Source: Streptomyces sp. CB01580
GTDB taxonomy: Bacteria; Actinomycetota; Actinomycetes; Streptomycetales; Streptomycetaceae
Length of the DNA stretch: 64,000 nt
NCBI RefSeq assembly: GCF_001905795.1
Contig: NZ_LIXJ01000007.1
Span: forward strand, 221,370 to 285,369
Direction: 5' to 3'
Shown here: positions 9,344 to 19,300 of the stretch, piece after piece
How the letters are laid out: the number at the start of each line of letters is the position of its first letter
Numbering within the stretch: the stretch's first letter is position 1
The notes under the pieces: model-generated
What the model was told of the DNA's origin: nothing
Database searches by the model: none
What the model saw: only the letters and a program-made list of their open reading frames with translations
Translations under genes and position numbers: made by a program

Positions 9344-9823
9344 TTGCGCCGCGCCGTCTGTCCGGGGTCGTTCGACCCCATCACCAACGGACATCTCGAC
9401 ATCATTGGCCGCGCCTCGAAGCTGTACGACGTCGTACACGTCGCGGTGATGATCAACAAATCCAAGCAGGGGCTGTTCACGGTCGACGAGCGCATCGACC
9501 TGATCCGCCAGGCCACCGCCGAGTTCGACAACGTCCAGGTCGAGTCCTTCCACGGCCTCCTGGTGGACTTCTGCAAGCAGCGCGAGATCCCGGCGATCGT
9601 GAAGGGGCTGCGCGCGGTCAGCGACTTCGACTACGAGCTGCAGATGGCCCAGATGAACATCGGCCTGTCCGGCGTCGAGACGCTCTTCGTGCCGACCAAT
9701 CCCGCCTACAGTTTCCTGTCGTCCTCCCTGGTCAAGGAGGTCGCCGCCTGGGGTGGCGACGTCTCCCACCTGCTTCCCCCGGTGGTCCAGGAGGCCCTGG
9801 CCGAACGGTTGCGGTCCCGCTGA
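9344..9823 (+). CDS. coaD: Phosphopantetheine adenylyltransferase
   Basis: CoaD transfers AMP to 4'-phosphopantetheine in coenzyme A synthesis. The nucleotidyltransferase motif CPGSFDPITNGHLDII includes the GH of the T/HxGH signature, and KGLRAVSDFDYELQMAQMN and SSSLVKEVA are typical. The TTG at 9344-9346 is preferred because GAGGG lies 6 bases upstream and it gives 159 residues, the usual family length. An in-frame ATG at 9314 overlaps the rsmD stop (ATGA) and would add 10 residues. It is probably cotranscribed with rsmD. Confidence 0.93.
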   Translation: MRRAVCPGSFDPITNGHLDIIGRASKLYDVVHVAVMINKSKQGLFTVDERIDLIRQATAEFDNVQVESFHGLLVDFCKQREIPAIVKGLRAVSDFDYELQMAQMNIGLSGVETLFVPTNPAYSFLSSSLVKEVAAWGGDVSHLLPPVVQEALAERLRSR

Positions 9824-9921
9824 TCGACTGACGGCCCGTCATCAGGTGTCGGGTGGGCGCCGACTGGCCGTACAGTCGTCCCGTCCGTCTCCAATCGGCT
9901 GTAGAGAGTGGCGAGCACACG

Positions 9922-11010
9922 GTGGACGTGCAGAAGAGACTCGACGAGATCGTCGAGGTGGTGGGCAGTGCCCGGTCCATGCCCATGTCGGCTTCGTGCG
10001 TGGTCAACCGCGCCGAACTGCTCGCGATGCTCGAAGAGGTGCGCGAGGCCCTGCCGGGCTCGCTCGCCCAGGCACGGGAGCTCATCGGCGGCCAGGAACA
10101 GATGGTCGAGCAGGCCCGCCAGGAGGCCGGACGGATCGTCGAGGCCGCACACGCCGAGCGCAGCTCGCTGATCTCCGGGACGGAGATCGCCCGGCAGTCG
10201 CAGGCCGAGGCCGACCGCATCCTCGAAGAGGCCCGCCGGGAGGCCGCCGAGGTCCGCGCCGAGGCCGACGAATACGTCGACAGCAAGCTCGCCAACTTCG
10301 AGGTCGTCCTCACCAAGACCATCGGGTCCGTCGACCGGGGGCGCGAGAAGCTCCTCGGCCGCGGCCAGGCGTACGACGCGCAGGGGTACGAGGACCCGGA
10401 CTTCGCCGAGGCCCCCGAGCGCAGCACCGACCCGGACACCCTCCGGCGCCGCGCGGACGAGTACGTGGACACCAAGTTCGGCGCCTTCGAGGCGGTGCTC
10501 GCCAAGACCCTGGAGGCGGTCGGCCGGGGCAGGCAGAAACTGCACGGCCGGGTCGCCACCGACGAGCTCGGCGCGCACATGGCGGCCCAGGACGCGGCGG
10601 GCAACCCGGTGCACGTCAGCGACGAGGACCACTGGGCCGGCCTCGCCGAGCTGGCACCCCCGGAGCCGCAGTCCGGCGCGCAGCAGACCCCGTCGCACTT
10701 CCCGGCGCAGGCCCAGCCGGCCTACGCGGAGACGTACGGGTACCAGGAACAGCCGCAACAGGACCCCTACGGGTACCAGCAGCAGCCGGACCCGTACGCC
10801 GCCTACCAGCAGCACCAGCAGCAGGGCTACGACCAGAACGGGGCCCAGCTGCCCGGCCAGGGCTACGACGGCTGGCAGCAGCACCAGCCCGCGCAGCAGC
10901 CCGGTCGGCCCCAGCAGGCGCAGGGCGGGAGCGCCCTCGACGAGACCAGCCTGTTCGACACCAGCATGATCGATCTGGACCGGCTCCGGCAGTACGAGCA
11001 GGACCGCTGA
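9922..11010 (+). CDS. DivIVA-like coiled-coil protein with Gln/Tyr/Pro-rich tail
   Basis: A 362-residue protein conserved at this place in Streptomyces and usually annotated as a cell-division initiation or ATP-synthase-b-like protein. The N-terminal two thirds is predicted coiled coil rich in Ala, Glu and Arg (for example EARREAAEVRAEADEYVDSK), with an internal repeat: RAEADEYVDSKLANFEVVLT and RRADEYVDTKFGAFEAVLA share the ADEYVD(S/T)K.(A/G).FE.VL(T/A)KT pattern. The last 110 residues are Gln/Pro/Tyr-rich and low complexity. GTG at 9922 is the likely start. No enzymatic motif is visible; a scaffolding role is inference. Confidence 0.75.
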   Translation: MDVQKRLDEIVEVVGSARSMPMSASCVVNRAELLAMLEEVREALPGSLAQARELIGGQEQMVEQARQEAGRIVEAAHAERSSLISGTEIARQSQAEADRILEEARREAAEVRAEADEYVDSKLANFEVVLTKTIGSVDRGREKLLGRGQAYDAQGYEDPDFAEAPERSTDPDTLRRRADEYVDTKFGAFEAVLAKTLEAVGRGRQKLHGRVATDELGAHMAAQDAAGNPVHVSDEDHWAGLAELAPPEPQSGAQQTPSHFPAQAQPAYAETYGYQEQPQQDPYGYQQQPDPYAAYQQHQQQGYDQNGAQLPGQGYDGWQQHQPAQQPGRPQQAQGGSALDETSLFDTSMIDLDRLRQYEQDR

Positions 11011-11194
11011 CCGGCCGGTGAGGAGCCCCGCCCGGTGTGCCCCGCGGAGCGGGAGGGGCCTTCGGCGGGGCGGACCGGATTGGGAGCTGGGCGGTGTGTC
11101 CAGTATCCTGGCTCCTCGGTCGCGCTATGTCCGCGATCCCGGCTGCCCGTTTCGGATCCGGAACCGGTCGGCCCTCCCACGATGCGTGACGCTC

Positions 11195-11866
11195 ATGATC
11201 TCGAAAGCAGGAAAAGCCCTGAACGGCCACCTCGACCACCGCAGTCCCCTCGTGTTCGACACGCACGAGCTGGGCCGGCGGCCAGGTGCGCTCCAGCGGC
11301 TGACCCGCACGGTGGACGCACCCGGTTCACCGGCTCTCGGCATCGACGGAGTCATCGGCGTGCCGGAAGGCTCGCCCGTGGAGCTTGAGCTCCGCCTCGA
11401 ATCGGTCATGGAAGGGGTGCTTGTCACAGGCACCGCCCGTGCGTCGGCCGAGGGGGAGTGCGTAAGGTGTCTGGAGCCGCTGCGCCAGGAGGTCGCGGCG
11501 GACTTCCAGGAGCTGTTCTCGTACCCTGACGCCGACGACCGGGGCCGTGCGATCAAGCCGGAACCGGGCGACGACGCCGAGGACGACGAGGGCAGGCTCT
11601 TCCTCGAGGACGGCCTGTTCGACCTCGAACCAGTGCTGCGTGACGCGGTGGTGCTCGCACTGCCGATGCAGCCGGTGTGCCGGGAGTCCTGCGCCGGTCT
11701 GTGCTCCGAATGCGGAGTCAGGCTGGACGAGAACCCCGGTCACCACCACGATGCCGTCGACATTCGCTGGGCGGCACTGCAAGGACTCGCCGACACCGTT
11801 CAGGACGGCGAGAAGGACAACATGGGCGGCGCCGAAGCGGGCGTCGACAAGAAGCAGGAGAAGTAG
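11195..11866 (+). CDS. DUF177 (YceD-like) protein
   Basis: A 223-residue YceD/DUF177 protein. The family is almost always encoded directly before rpmF and is linked to 23S rRNA metabolism or ribosome assembly, with no defined reaction. Typical features are [18 protein letters not shown] near the N-terminus, [10 protein letters not shown], and the Cys-rich [16 protein letters not shown] near the C-terminus, which could bind zinc. The ATG at 11195 is used; CTG at 11219 behind AGGAAAA would begin LNGHLDH and fit homologous N-termini equally well. The stop is 2 bp before the rpmF start, indicating coupling. Confidence 0.88.
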   Translation: MISKAGKALNGHLDHRSPLVFDTHELGRRPGALQRLTRTVDAPGSPALGIDGVIGVPEGSPVELELRLESVMEGVLVTGTARASAEGECVRCLEPLRQEVAADFQELFSYPDADDRGRAIKPEPGDDAEDDEGRLFLEDGLFDLEPVLRDAVVLALPMQPVCRESCAGLCSECGVRLDENPGHHHDAVDIRWAALQGLADTVQDGEKDNMGGAEAGVDKKQEK

Positions 11867-11868
11867 CC

Positions 11869-12042
11869 GTGGCTGTTCCGAAGCGGAAGATGTCGCGCAG
11901 CAACACGCGCCACCGCCGGTCGCAGTGGAAGGCTGCGGTCCCCACCCTGGTTTCGTGCGAGCGTTGCCAGGAGCCGAAGCTGCAGCACATCGCGTGCCCC
12001 AGCTGCGGCACGTACAACAAGCGCCAGGTCCTCGAGGTCTGA
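11869..12042 (+). CDS. rpmF: 50S ribosomal protein L32
   Basis: L32 is a small zinc-ribbon protein of the large subunit. The 57-residue product begins [20 protein letters not shown] and carries CERCQEP and CPSCGTY, the four zinc-binding Cys. GTG at 11869 starts 2 bp after the DUF177 stop, and AGGAGAAG at the end of that gene acts as the Shine-Dalgarno. The DUF177-rpmF-rnc order is the classical arrangement. Confidence 0.97.
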   Translation: MAVPKRKMSRSNTRHRRSQWKAAVPTLVSCERCQEPKLQHIACPSCGTYNKRQVLEV

Positions 12043-12061
12043 GCGGCTGGTGAGAGGCTCG

Positions 12062-12880
12062 ATGTCTGAGTTGTCGAACGGCAAGAAGCAGACAGACAAC
12101 GTCAACACGGCCTCGTCCCACACGCTTCTGGAAGGGCGGCTCGGGTATCACCTTGAGTCCGCCCTTCTGGTGCGTGCGCTGACCCATCGTTCGTACGCGT
12201 ACGAGAACGGCGGTCTGCCCACCAACGAACGGCTCGAGTTCCTCGGGGACTCGGTGCTCGGTCTCGTGGTCACGGACACGCTGTACCGCACCCACCCCGA
12301 TCTGCCCGAGGGGCAGCTGGCCAAGTTGCGGGCCGCGGTGGTCAACTCGCGTGCACTTGCGGAAGTGGGCCGCGGCCTCGAACTCGGCTCCTTCATCCGG
12401 CTCGGCCGCGGTGAAGAGGGCACGGGCGGCAGGGACAAGGCGTCCATCCTCGCCGACACCCTCGAAGCGGTGATCGGCGCGGTCTATCTCGACCAGGGCC
12501 TCGACGCGGCCTCGGAGCTGGTCCACCGGCTCTTCGACCCGTTGATCGACAGGTCCTCGAACCTCGGCGCCGGCCTGGACTGGAAGACCAGCCTCCAGGA
12601 ACTCACCGCGAGCGAGAACCTCGGCGTTCCCGAGTACCTCGTCACGGAGACCGGCCCGGACCACGAGAAGACCTTCACCGCTGCCGCCCGCGTCGGTGGT
12701 GTCTCGTACGGCACCGGCACCGGCCGTAGCAAGAAGGAAGCGGAGCAGCAGGCGGCGGAGTCCGCCTGGCGCGAGATCAGCGCCGCCGTGGAGGCACGGG
12801 AGGCGGCAGCCGGATCCGCCGACGGAGGGGCCGCCGACACCCCTGCCGACCCGTCGTCCGCGGGCATCGCTCCGGTCTGA
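12062..12880 (+). CDS. rnc: Ribonuclease III
   Basis: RNase III cleaves double-stranded RNA in rRNA processing and mRNA decay; in Streptomyces coelicolor it is AbsB, a global regulator of antibiotic production. The 272-residue product has the catalytic signature [14 protein letters not shown] and [13 protein letters not shown] in the nuclease domain, then a double-stranded RNA-binding domain ([12 protein letters not shown] ... [20 protein letters not shown]) and an Ala/Pro-rich tail. ATG at 12062 has GAGAGG upstream; GTG at 12050 would add 4 residues. It is cotranscribed with rpmF. Confidence 0.95.
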   Translation: MSELSNGKKQTDNVNTASSHTLLEGRLGYHLESALLVRALTHRSYAYENGGLPTNERLEFLGDSVLGLVVTDTLYRTHPDLPEGQLAKLRAAVVNSRALAEVGRGLELGSFIRLGRGEEGTGGRDKASILADTLEAVIGAVYLDQGLDAASELVHRLFDPLIDRSSNLGAGLDWKTSLQELTASENLGVPEYLVTETGPDHEKTFTAAARVGGVSYGTGTGRSKKEAEQQAAESAWREISAAVEAREAAAGSADGGAADTPADPSSAGIAPV

Positions 12881-12884
12881 CCCA

Positions 12885-12919
12885 AGAACCCCTCGGTGCC
12901 CCGCGCACCGGGGGGTTCT
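12885..12919 (+). terminator. Hairpin between rnc and mutM
   Basis: A 15-bp stem, AGAACCCCTCGGTGC with GCACCGGGGGGTTCT (one G-T pair), closes a 5-base loop just after the rnc stop. It ends in a short pyrimidine stretch (TCTCCCTGTCC) rather than a T-run, so it may terminate only partly or stabilise the rnc transcript. Confidence 0.65.
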
Positions 12920-12961
12920 CCCTGTCCGGATACCCTGGAAAAGTCCCTGAGGAGCCATACC

Positions 12962-13822
12962 GTGCCCGAGCTGCCCGAGGTAGAAGTCGTACGACGGGGA
13001 CTGGAGCGCTGGGTATCCGGCCGCACGGTCACGGACGTCGAGGTGCTGCATCCGCGCGCGGTCCGGCGCCACCTCGCGGGCGGGGTGGACTTCGCGGCCC
13101 GGCTCGGCGGTGCCCGCTTCGGCACGGCCATGCGCCGCGGCAAGTACCTCTGGGTCCCGCTGGACGAAGCCTCCAGCTCGCTGCTGGGTCACCTCGGCAT
13201 GAGCGGCCAGCTGCTCGTGCAGCCGCAGGACGCCCCCGACGAGAAGCACCTGCGGATACGGATCCGCTTCGACGACGACCTCGGCACCGAGCTGCGCTTC
13301 GTCGACCAGCGCACCTTCGGCGGCCTCTCGGTCCACGGGAACACCGCCGACGGGCTGCCCGACACCATCGCGCACATCGCGCGCGACCCGCTGGACCCCT
13401 CCTTCGACGAAGCGGCGTTCCACACGGCCCTGCGCCTGCGCCGCACGACGATCAAGCGCGCCCTGCTCGACCAGTCGCTGATCAGCGGGGTCGGCAACAT
13501 CTACGCCGACGAGGCGCTGTGGCGCACCCGGCTCCACTACGACCGGCCGACCGCCACCCTGACCCGCCCGAAGTCGGCCGAGCTGCTCGGCCATGTGCGC
13601 GAGGTGATGAACGCGGCGCTCGACCAGGGCGGCACCAGCTTCGACAGCCTCTACGTGGACGTGAACGGCGAGTCCGGCTACTTCGACCGCTCGCTGGACG
13701 CTTACGGCCGGGAGGACGAGCCCTGTCGGCGCTGCGGTGCGCCGATACGGCGCCGGGCGTGGATGAACCGCTCCAGCTACTTCTGCCCGCGCTGCCAGCG
13801 GCCCCCGCGCGCCGCTGCCTGA
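12962..13822 (+). CDS. mutM: Formamidopyrimidine-DNA glycosylase
   Basis: MutM (Fpg) removes 8-oxoguanine and formamidopyrimidines and nicks the abasic site. The 286-residue product starts [17 protein letters not shown], giving the catalytic N-terminal Pro and Glu after Met removal. It has the helix-two-turn-helix [20 protein letters not shown] and a C-terminal zinc finger [13 protein letters not shown] ... YFCPRCQ. GTG at 12962 is therefore fixed by chemistry as well as homology, with TGAGGAG upstream. Confidence 0.96.
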   Translation: MPELPEVEVVRRGLERWVSGRTVTDVEVLHPRAVRRHLAGGVDFAARLGGARFGTAMRRGKYLWVPLDEASSSLLGHLGMSGQLLVQPQDAPDEKHLRIRIRFDDDLGTELRFVDQRTFGGLSVHGNTADGLPDTIAHIARDPLDPSFDEAAFHTALRLRRTTIKRALLDQSLISGVGNIYADEALWRTRLHYDRPTATLTRPKSAELLGHVREVMNAALDQGGTSFDSLYVDVNGESGYFDRSLDAYGREDEPCRRCGAPIRRRAWMNRSSYFCPRCQRPPRAAA

Positions 13823-13871
13823 CCCCGCCCGGCAAGGCGCTCCGGGCGCGGGGGACCAGTTTCCGGTGTGC

Positions 13872-14813
13872 TCAGAAGCCGAACTCCTGGGTCCACCAGG
13901 GGCCGCCGGGGCCACGGTGCACGCCGACGCCGAGGGTCTTGTAGTCGCAGTTGAGGATGTTCCTGCGGTGGCCCTCACTGTGCATCCAGGCATTCATCAC
14001 GGCGCGGGCGTCGGCCTGGCCGCGGGCTATGTTCTCGGCCGCCAGCCCGCGCACCCCGGCGTCCGAGGCGCGGTCCCAGGGGGACCGGCCGCCGGGGTCG
14101 GTGTGGTCGAAGAAGCCGCGGGCGGCCATGTCCTCGCTGAAGTCCTGGGCGAGCGAGGTGAGCGAGGCGCTGGCGGTGACCGGGCTGCAACCGGCCTTCG
14201 CCCGTTCCTCGTTGACCAGGGCGAGGACCCCGGACCGGGCCGAGTCGGCGGCGGGAGAGGCAGCCTTCGACCTCCGGGCGGACGGGGCGGACGGGGCGGA
14301 CGAGGCGGGGGGCCGCGTCGCGGCCGACGACCTTCCGGCCTCGCTCGGGGCGGAGCCCCGGCCGGAGCCCGCCGGGCCCGGGGAACGGGACGGATCCGTA
14401 CGGCCGGCCGGTGCGGACGTCTTTGGGGCGAGGGACGGGGCCGACGGGGAGGCGGAGGACGGTGAGGCGGTGGGGGACTGCGCCTCGGGGGCTGCCGTAC
14501 GCCCGGCACCACGGCCGACGGCCGGATCGGAGCGATCGGTGGGGGATCCGCCCCGGCCCAGCGGGTCCGAGGTTCCTTCGGTACGCACCCGGTCCGAGGG
14601 CGCGCCCCCGACCGTGTCGGTGTCGCCGCCGGGCAGCAGACCCGAGGCGACCGCGACCGCTCCCACCGCGAGGGCGGCGGAGACGCCGATCAGTCCCGTG
14701 CGGACGGGAGCGCCGCGCCGCTTTCCGCGGTGCGCGCTCCGGTGCCGGTCCGGGTCGCCCGTCGTGCGGTCCTGGACGACAGGAGTTGCGGCGGAGCGTC
14801 GATGGCGTCCCAT
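13872..14813 (-). CDS. CAP-domain (SCP/PR-1-like) secreted or membrane-anchored protein
   Basis: A 313-residue protein. A basic N-terminus is followed by one hydrophobic segment (about residues 38-62, [20 protein letters not shown]), a long Ser/Pro/Ala-rich linker of about 120 residues, and a C-terminal CAP domain. CAP features are LALVNEERAKAGCSPVT, FFDHTDPGGRSPWDRA, LAAENIARG and MHSEGHRRNILNCDYKTLG, including both conserved His. Bacterial CAP proteins are extracellular, with varied and mostly unknown functions. It is transcribed alone, convergent to mutM and divergent from the acylphosphatase gene. Confidence 0.9.
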   Translation of the reverse strand: MGRHRRSAATPVVQDRTTGDPDRHRSAHRGKRRGAPVRTGLIGVSAALAVGAVAVASGLLPGGDTDTVGGAPSDRVRTEGTSDPLGRGGSPTDRSDPAVGRGAGRTAAPEAQSPTASPSSASPSAPSLAPKTSAPAGRTDPSRSPGPAGSGRGSAPSEAGRSSAATRPPASSAPSAPSARRSKAASPAADSARSGVLALVNEERAKAGCSPVTASASLTSLAQDFSEDMAARGFFDHTDPGGRSPWDRASDAGVRGLAAENIARGQADARAVMNAWMHSEGHRRNILNCDYKTLGVGVHRGPGGPWWTQEFGF

Positions 14814-14981
14814 CTGCCGAGCCCTTCTGGGGTATGGACGCCACCCTCGGCGTCAACGCGCTTCACCCGTTGGAGTGAGGTCAGGTGCGTGGGGGACTGT
14901 ACGCCATGGCCGTTCGGCCACAGGCGCTCCGAGGACGATCGGCCGGTCGGTGGTGGGCGATGGACCGGTTAGCGTTCGTGC

Positions 14982-15263
14982 ATGGACGAAGACGTACGGC
15001 TCACCGCATGGGTGCGCGGTCGGGTGCAGAGGGTCGGTTTCCGCTGGTTCACCAGGGAGAACGCCCTGGAGATCGGCGGGCTCACCGGGTTCGCCCTCAA
15101 CCTCGACGACGGCAGGGTGCAGGTCGTGGCCGAGGGCGGGCGTGAGAACTGCCACCGTCTGCTGGAGTGGCTGCGCTCGGACGACACACCCGGGCACGTG
15201 GACGGAGTGACTGAGATATGGGACACGTCGCGCGGTGGTTACGAAGGCTTCGAGATCCGCTGA
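14982..15263 (+). CDS. acyP: Acylphosphatase
   Basis: Acylphosphatase hydrolyses carboxyl-phosphate mixed anhydrides. The 93-residue product shows both signatures: [12 protein letters not shown] near residue 13 with the substrate-binding Arg, and [17 protein letters not shown] with the catalytic Asn. The ATG start at 14982 has only a weak upstream Shine-Dalgarno. It stands between the CAP-domain gene and the small coiled-coil protein ahead of smc, its usual Streptomyces neighbourhood. Confidence 0.93.
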   Translation: MDEDVRLTAWVRGRVQRVGFRWFTRENALEIGGLTGFALNLDDGRVQVVAEGGRENCHRLLEWLRSDDTPGHVDGVTEIWDTSRGGYEGFEIR

Positions 15264-15703
15264 CCCGGCCCCCGTCCGTCATTCCTTCGAGGGCGGGTGT
15301 TCGGTCCGTGTTCGATAAACGGCGTGCGGTGACGGAGGGCGTACTCAATCTCCGTGCACATGAAATGACCTGCGGAATGACCAGATGGTTGCCAAGATTC
15401 GGTTGGCGTGCCAGGCTGCGGCAGTAAGGATGATCTCCACGCCCCCGAGGGCCCCGCAGGAGAGTCGCGCCGCATGATCGCCCGAGCCGCGCGCCCCGGG
15501 GCCGCCCGGCTCCGCAGGGTGTGATCGTGTTGACCGTCAAACTTTTTGGTGAGACGCTGAAATCCCCGCGCACCTGAGCTGTTCGGTAGAGCTGTTTGGC
15601 AGCAGAACAGCAGTGAATGGAAGCACTGCCGAGCGCCGCGGGTGCGAATCCCTCACGACCCACACCGCATCGGTCGGTCACTCAGTGTGGAGGACCATCC
15701 ATC
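15264..15703. other. Intergenic region before the small coiled-coil gene
   Basis: No credible gene is seen in these 440 bases. The segment is less GC-rich than its surroundings around 15,300-15,420 and 15,520-15,600. TTGACC at 15530-15535 resembles a -35 hexamer but no matching -10 lies at the right distance. A short tRNA-like stretch at 15,570-15,660 was considered and rejected. Confidence 0.4.
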
Positions 15704-15916
15704 ATGGCAAAGGCGCTTCTCGGTTACGTCGGCGGTTCCGACCCGCGACTCCTCGCCGAGATGCGACGGCTCCAGCAGCGCGTGCAGGACCTCGAATCCG
15801 AGCTCGTACGGATTCAGCACGAGAACGACGCGCTCAACGCCGCCGCCCAGCACCAAGAGTCGCTGCTCGACAGCATGGACATCGACGTACCTCGGGCGGA
15901 GCCGGCGCTGACCTGA
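15704..15916 (+). CDS. Small coiled-coil protein upstream of smc
   Basis: A 70-residue acidic protein beginning MAKALLGYVGGSDPRLLAEM, followed by one heptad-rich helix (RRLQQRVQDLESELVRIQHE) and a short tail. It is widely found at this position in Streptomyces and has no assigned function; the LLGYVGGSDPRLLAEMRRLQ segment recalls small coiled-coil proteins of actinomycetes. ATG at 15704 has GTGTGGAGGA upstream. The long gap to smc (466 bp) suggests separate transcription. Confidence 0.75.
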   Translation: MAKALLGYVGGSDPRLLAEMRRLQQRVQDLESELVRIQHENDALNAAAQHQESLLDSMDIDVPRAEPALT

Positions 15917-16382
15917 CCGATGGCCCACGGGGCCCGGTCGGGACGCTCACGTCAACCGTTCGAGATCATCACCCGGATCGTCGCCGGATCATTGAAGATC
16001 ATCGCTCTTGATCTGTCACCTGCGTGACAAGTCCGTGGTCCACCATGTGCCGCTGCACCAGCGAGATCGCATACGCAACAACGCGGCAAGATTTCACAAG
16101 GGGCGCCCCGGCGTCCCTTCTTTCTTCCCGGTCTCCGTGACCGGTTTTCTCCGCGCCCGGTTTTTTTTCTCCGCGCCCGGTTTCCGGTCCCCGCGGCCGG
16201 GCCTTTTCGGTGTCCCCGGCCGGGCTTCTCGCCCCGGCTCCCGCGTGTGCCGGGCCCGGACCACCGTGGTGGCCGGAGGCTGCACGGGACCGATCCCCCC
16301 GGCATACACCCCTTCCCTTACCGTCTGATGTGCCCTGCACCCTCATCGGTGAAACCGGCCGCGAAAGGTAGAGTCCGGCGGC
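15917..16382. other. Intergenic region upstream of smc
   Basis: No gene is seen. The left part repeats GATC/ATCAT motifs (15,962-16,015). The centre (16,120-16,230) is a pyrimidine-rich tract with a 20-bp tandem repeat. TAGAGT at 16369-16374 lies 8 bases before the smc GTG and could be the -10 of a leaderless smc transcript. Confidence 0.45.
16145..16183. repeat. 20-bp tandem repeat with T8 run
   Basis: The unit TTTTCTCCGCGCCCGGTTT occurs at 16145-16163 and again at 16165-16183, exactly 20 bp apart, with eight consecutive T at 16161-16168. Further CCGG/TTTTC variants flank it. Function unknown. Confidence 0.7.
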
Positions 16383-19300
16383 GTGCATCTCAAGGCCCTG
16401 ACCCTGCGTGGTTTCAAATCGTTCGCCTCCGCCACGACGCTGCGGTTCGAACCCGGTATCACGTGTGTCGTCGGCCCGAACGGGTCGGGCAAGTCCAATG
16501 TGGTGGACGCGCTTTCCTGGGTCATGGGGGAACAGGGGGCCAAATCCCTGCGCGGCGGCAAGATGGAGGACGTGATCTTCGCCGGCACCACCGGTCGGCC
16601 GCCGCTCGGGCGGGCCGAGGTCTCGCTGACCATCGACAATTCCGACGGCGCACTGCCCATCGAATACGCCGAGGTGACGATCACTCGGATCATGTTCCGC
16701 AACGGCGGCAGCGAGTACCAGATCAACGGTGACACATGCCGGCTCCTGGACATCCAGGAACTCCTTTCGGATTCCGGTATCGGCCGGGAGATGCACGTCG
16801 TCGTCGGTCAGGGCCGGCTCGACTCGGTGCTCCACGCCGACCCCTCAGGGCGACGCGCGTTCATCGAGGAAGCCGCGGGTGTGCTCAAGCACCGTAAGCG
16901 GAAGGAGAAGGCCCTGCGGAAACTGGACGCGATGGGAGCCAATCTGGCCCGCGTCCAGGATCTGACCGACGAACTGCGACGGCAGTTGAAGCCGCTGGGC
17001 AGGCAGGCGGCCGTGGCACGGCGGGCCGCCGTCATCCAGGCTGATCTGCGCGACGCGCGGCTGCGGCTGCTCGCCGACGACCTGGTCGCGCTGCGTGCCG
17101 CGCTGCGCAGCGAGCTCGCGGACGAGGTGGCGCTCAAGGAGCGCCGGGAGGCCGCGGAGGCGGAGCTCAAGGCGGCTCTGGCGCGTGAGGCGGGCCTGGA
17201 GGACGAGGTGCGGCGGCTGGCGCCGCGACTCCAGCGGGCCCAGCGGACCTGGTACGAGCTGTCGCAGCTGGCCGAACGGGTGCGCGGCACGATCTCGCTG
17301 GCCGACGCCCGGGTGAAGAGCGCCACCGCGCCCGTCGAGGAGGAGAGGCGCGGCCGCGATCCGGAGGACATGGAACGGGAGGCCACCCGCATCCGTGAGC
17401 AGGAGGCGGAACTGACGGCCGCCCTGGAAGCGGCGGAACACGCGCTGGAGGACACCGCCGCCCACCGCGCCGAGCTGGAACGGCGATTGGCCGCCGAGGA
17501 GCGCGGGCTCAAGGATGCCGCCCGGGCCATCGCCGACCGCCGCGAAGGGCTCGCCCGGCTCGGCGGACAGGTCAACGCAGCCCGTGGCAGGGCCGCTTCG
17601 GCCCAGGCCGAGATCGACCGGCTCGCCGCCGCACGCGACGAGGCCCAGGAACGGGCGGTCGCCGCTCAGGAGGAGTACGAGCAGCTCAGGGTCGAGGTCG
17701 AGGGCCTGGACGAGGGCGACGCGGAGCTCGGTGAGCGGTACGAGGACGCCCGGCGGGAACTCGCGGAGGCGGAGGCGGCGCTCGCCGCGGCCCGGGAGGC
17801 CGCCACCGCCGCCGAACGGAAGCGGGCGGCCGTCGCGGCACGTCATGAGGCCCTGGCCCTCGGGCTGCGCCGCAAGGACGGCACGGGCGCGCTGCTCGGC
17901 GCACGGGGCCGGCTGCCCGGCCTGCTCGGGCCGGCCGCGGAGCTCCTGTCCGTGGAGCCCGGGTACGAGGTGGCGGTGGCGGCGGCCCTGGGCGCCGCGG
18001 CGGACGCGGTCGCGGTGACCGATCCGGCCACGGCGGCGGAGGCGATCCGGCTGTTGCGCAAGCAGGACGCGGGGCGGGCGGCCCTGCTGCTGGGCGCCCC
18101 CGTCGGAGGCCCGGCGGCGGGGCCGGCCGGGGAGTCCGGCGCGGGACCGGCCGAGGGGGCCGGCGCGGGATCGGTCGGGCCGCCGGCCGTGGCCGACCTG
18201 GTCCGCGGCCCCGTCGAACTGGTGGACGCCGTACGCGGACTGGTGCGGGACACCGTGGTGGTCGGCACGCTGGAGGACGCCGAGGACCTCGTCGCCGAGC
18301 ATCCCGGACTGACCGCCGTGACCGCCGAGGGCGACATCCTCTCGGCCCACTTCGCGCATGGCGGTTCCGCCGGGGCGCCCAGCCTCCTCGAGGTGCAGGC
18401 GTCGGTCGACGAGGCCGCCGCCCAGATGGAGGAACTGGCCCTGCGGTGTGCGGAGTTGGCCGAGGTCCAGCGGCTCGCGGGGGAGCGGCGCGAGGCGTGC
18501 GCCCGACAGGTCGAGGAGCTGGGGGAACGGCGCCGGGCCACCGAACGGGAGAAGTCCGGGGTGGCCCAGCGGCTGGGACGGCTCGCCGGGCAGGCGCGTG
18601 GCGCGGCGGGTGAGGCCGAGCGCACGACCGCGTCCGCCGCGCGTGCCCAGGAATCCCTCGACCGGGCGACGGAGGAGGCCGAGGAGCTGGCCGAACGGCT
18701 GCTCGTCGCCCAGGAGACGCCCATCGAGGAGGAGCCGGACACCTCCGTGCGCGACCGGCTCGCCGCCGACGGGGCCAACGCCCGCCAGACCGAGATGGAG
18801 GCCCGCCTCCAGGTCCGTACCCACGAGGAACGGGTCAAGGGGCTCGCGGGCCGCGCGGACTCCCTCGACCGGGCGGCCCGCGCCGAACGCGAGGCCCGGG
18901 CCCGTGCCGAGCGGCGCCGCGCCCGGCGGCGGCACGAGGCCCACGTGGCCTCCGCCGTCGCGTCCGGGGCGCGTCAGCTGCTCGCCCACGTCGAGGTGTC
19001 CGTCGTACGGGCCGAGCGTGAGCGTTCCGCGGCCGAGGAAGCGAAGGCGGAGCGCGAGCGCGAGCTGACGGCCGAGCGCGACCGGGACCGCGCGCTCAAG
19101 GACGAGCTGGACAAGCTCACCGACTCGGTCCACCGGGGGGAGGTGCTCGGCGCCGAGAAGCGGCTGCGGATGGAGCAGCTGGAGGCGAGGGCGCTGGAGG
19201 AGCTGGGCGTCGAGCCGGCCGCCCTGGTCGCCGAGTACGGCCCCGACCAGCCCGTACCCCCCTCGCCCGCAGCGGTGGGCGAGGAGGTGCCGGACGATCC

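Noticed and set aside
11327..13993. Long minus-strand open frame across DUF177, rpmF, rnc and mutM
   Set aside because: It is opposite four certain genes and has low-complexity Arg/Gly/Val composition.
15570..15665. tRNA-like stretch (D-arm-like AGCT-GTTCGGTAG-AGCT and T-arm-like GGGTGCGAATCCC)
   Set aside because: No matching acceptor stem or proper anticodon stem could be formed, and the T-loop lacks the normal second T.
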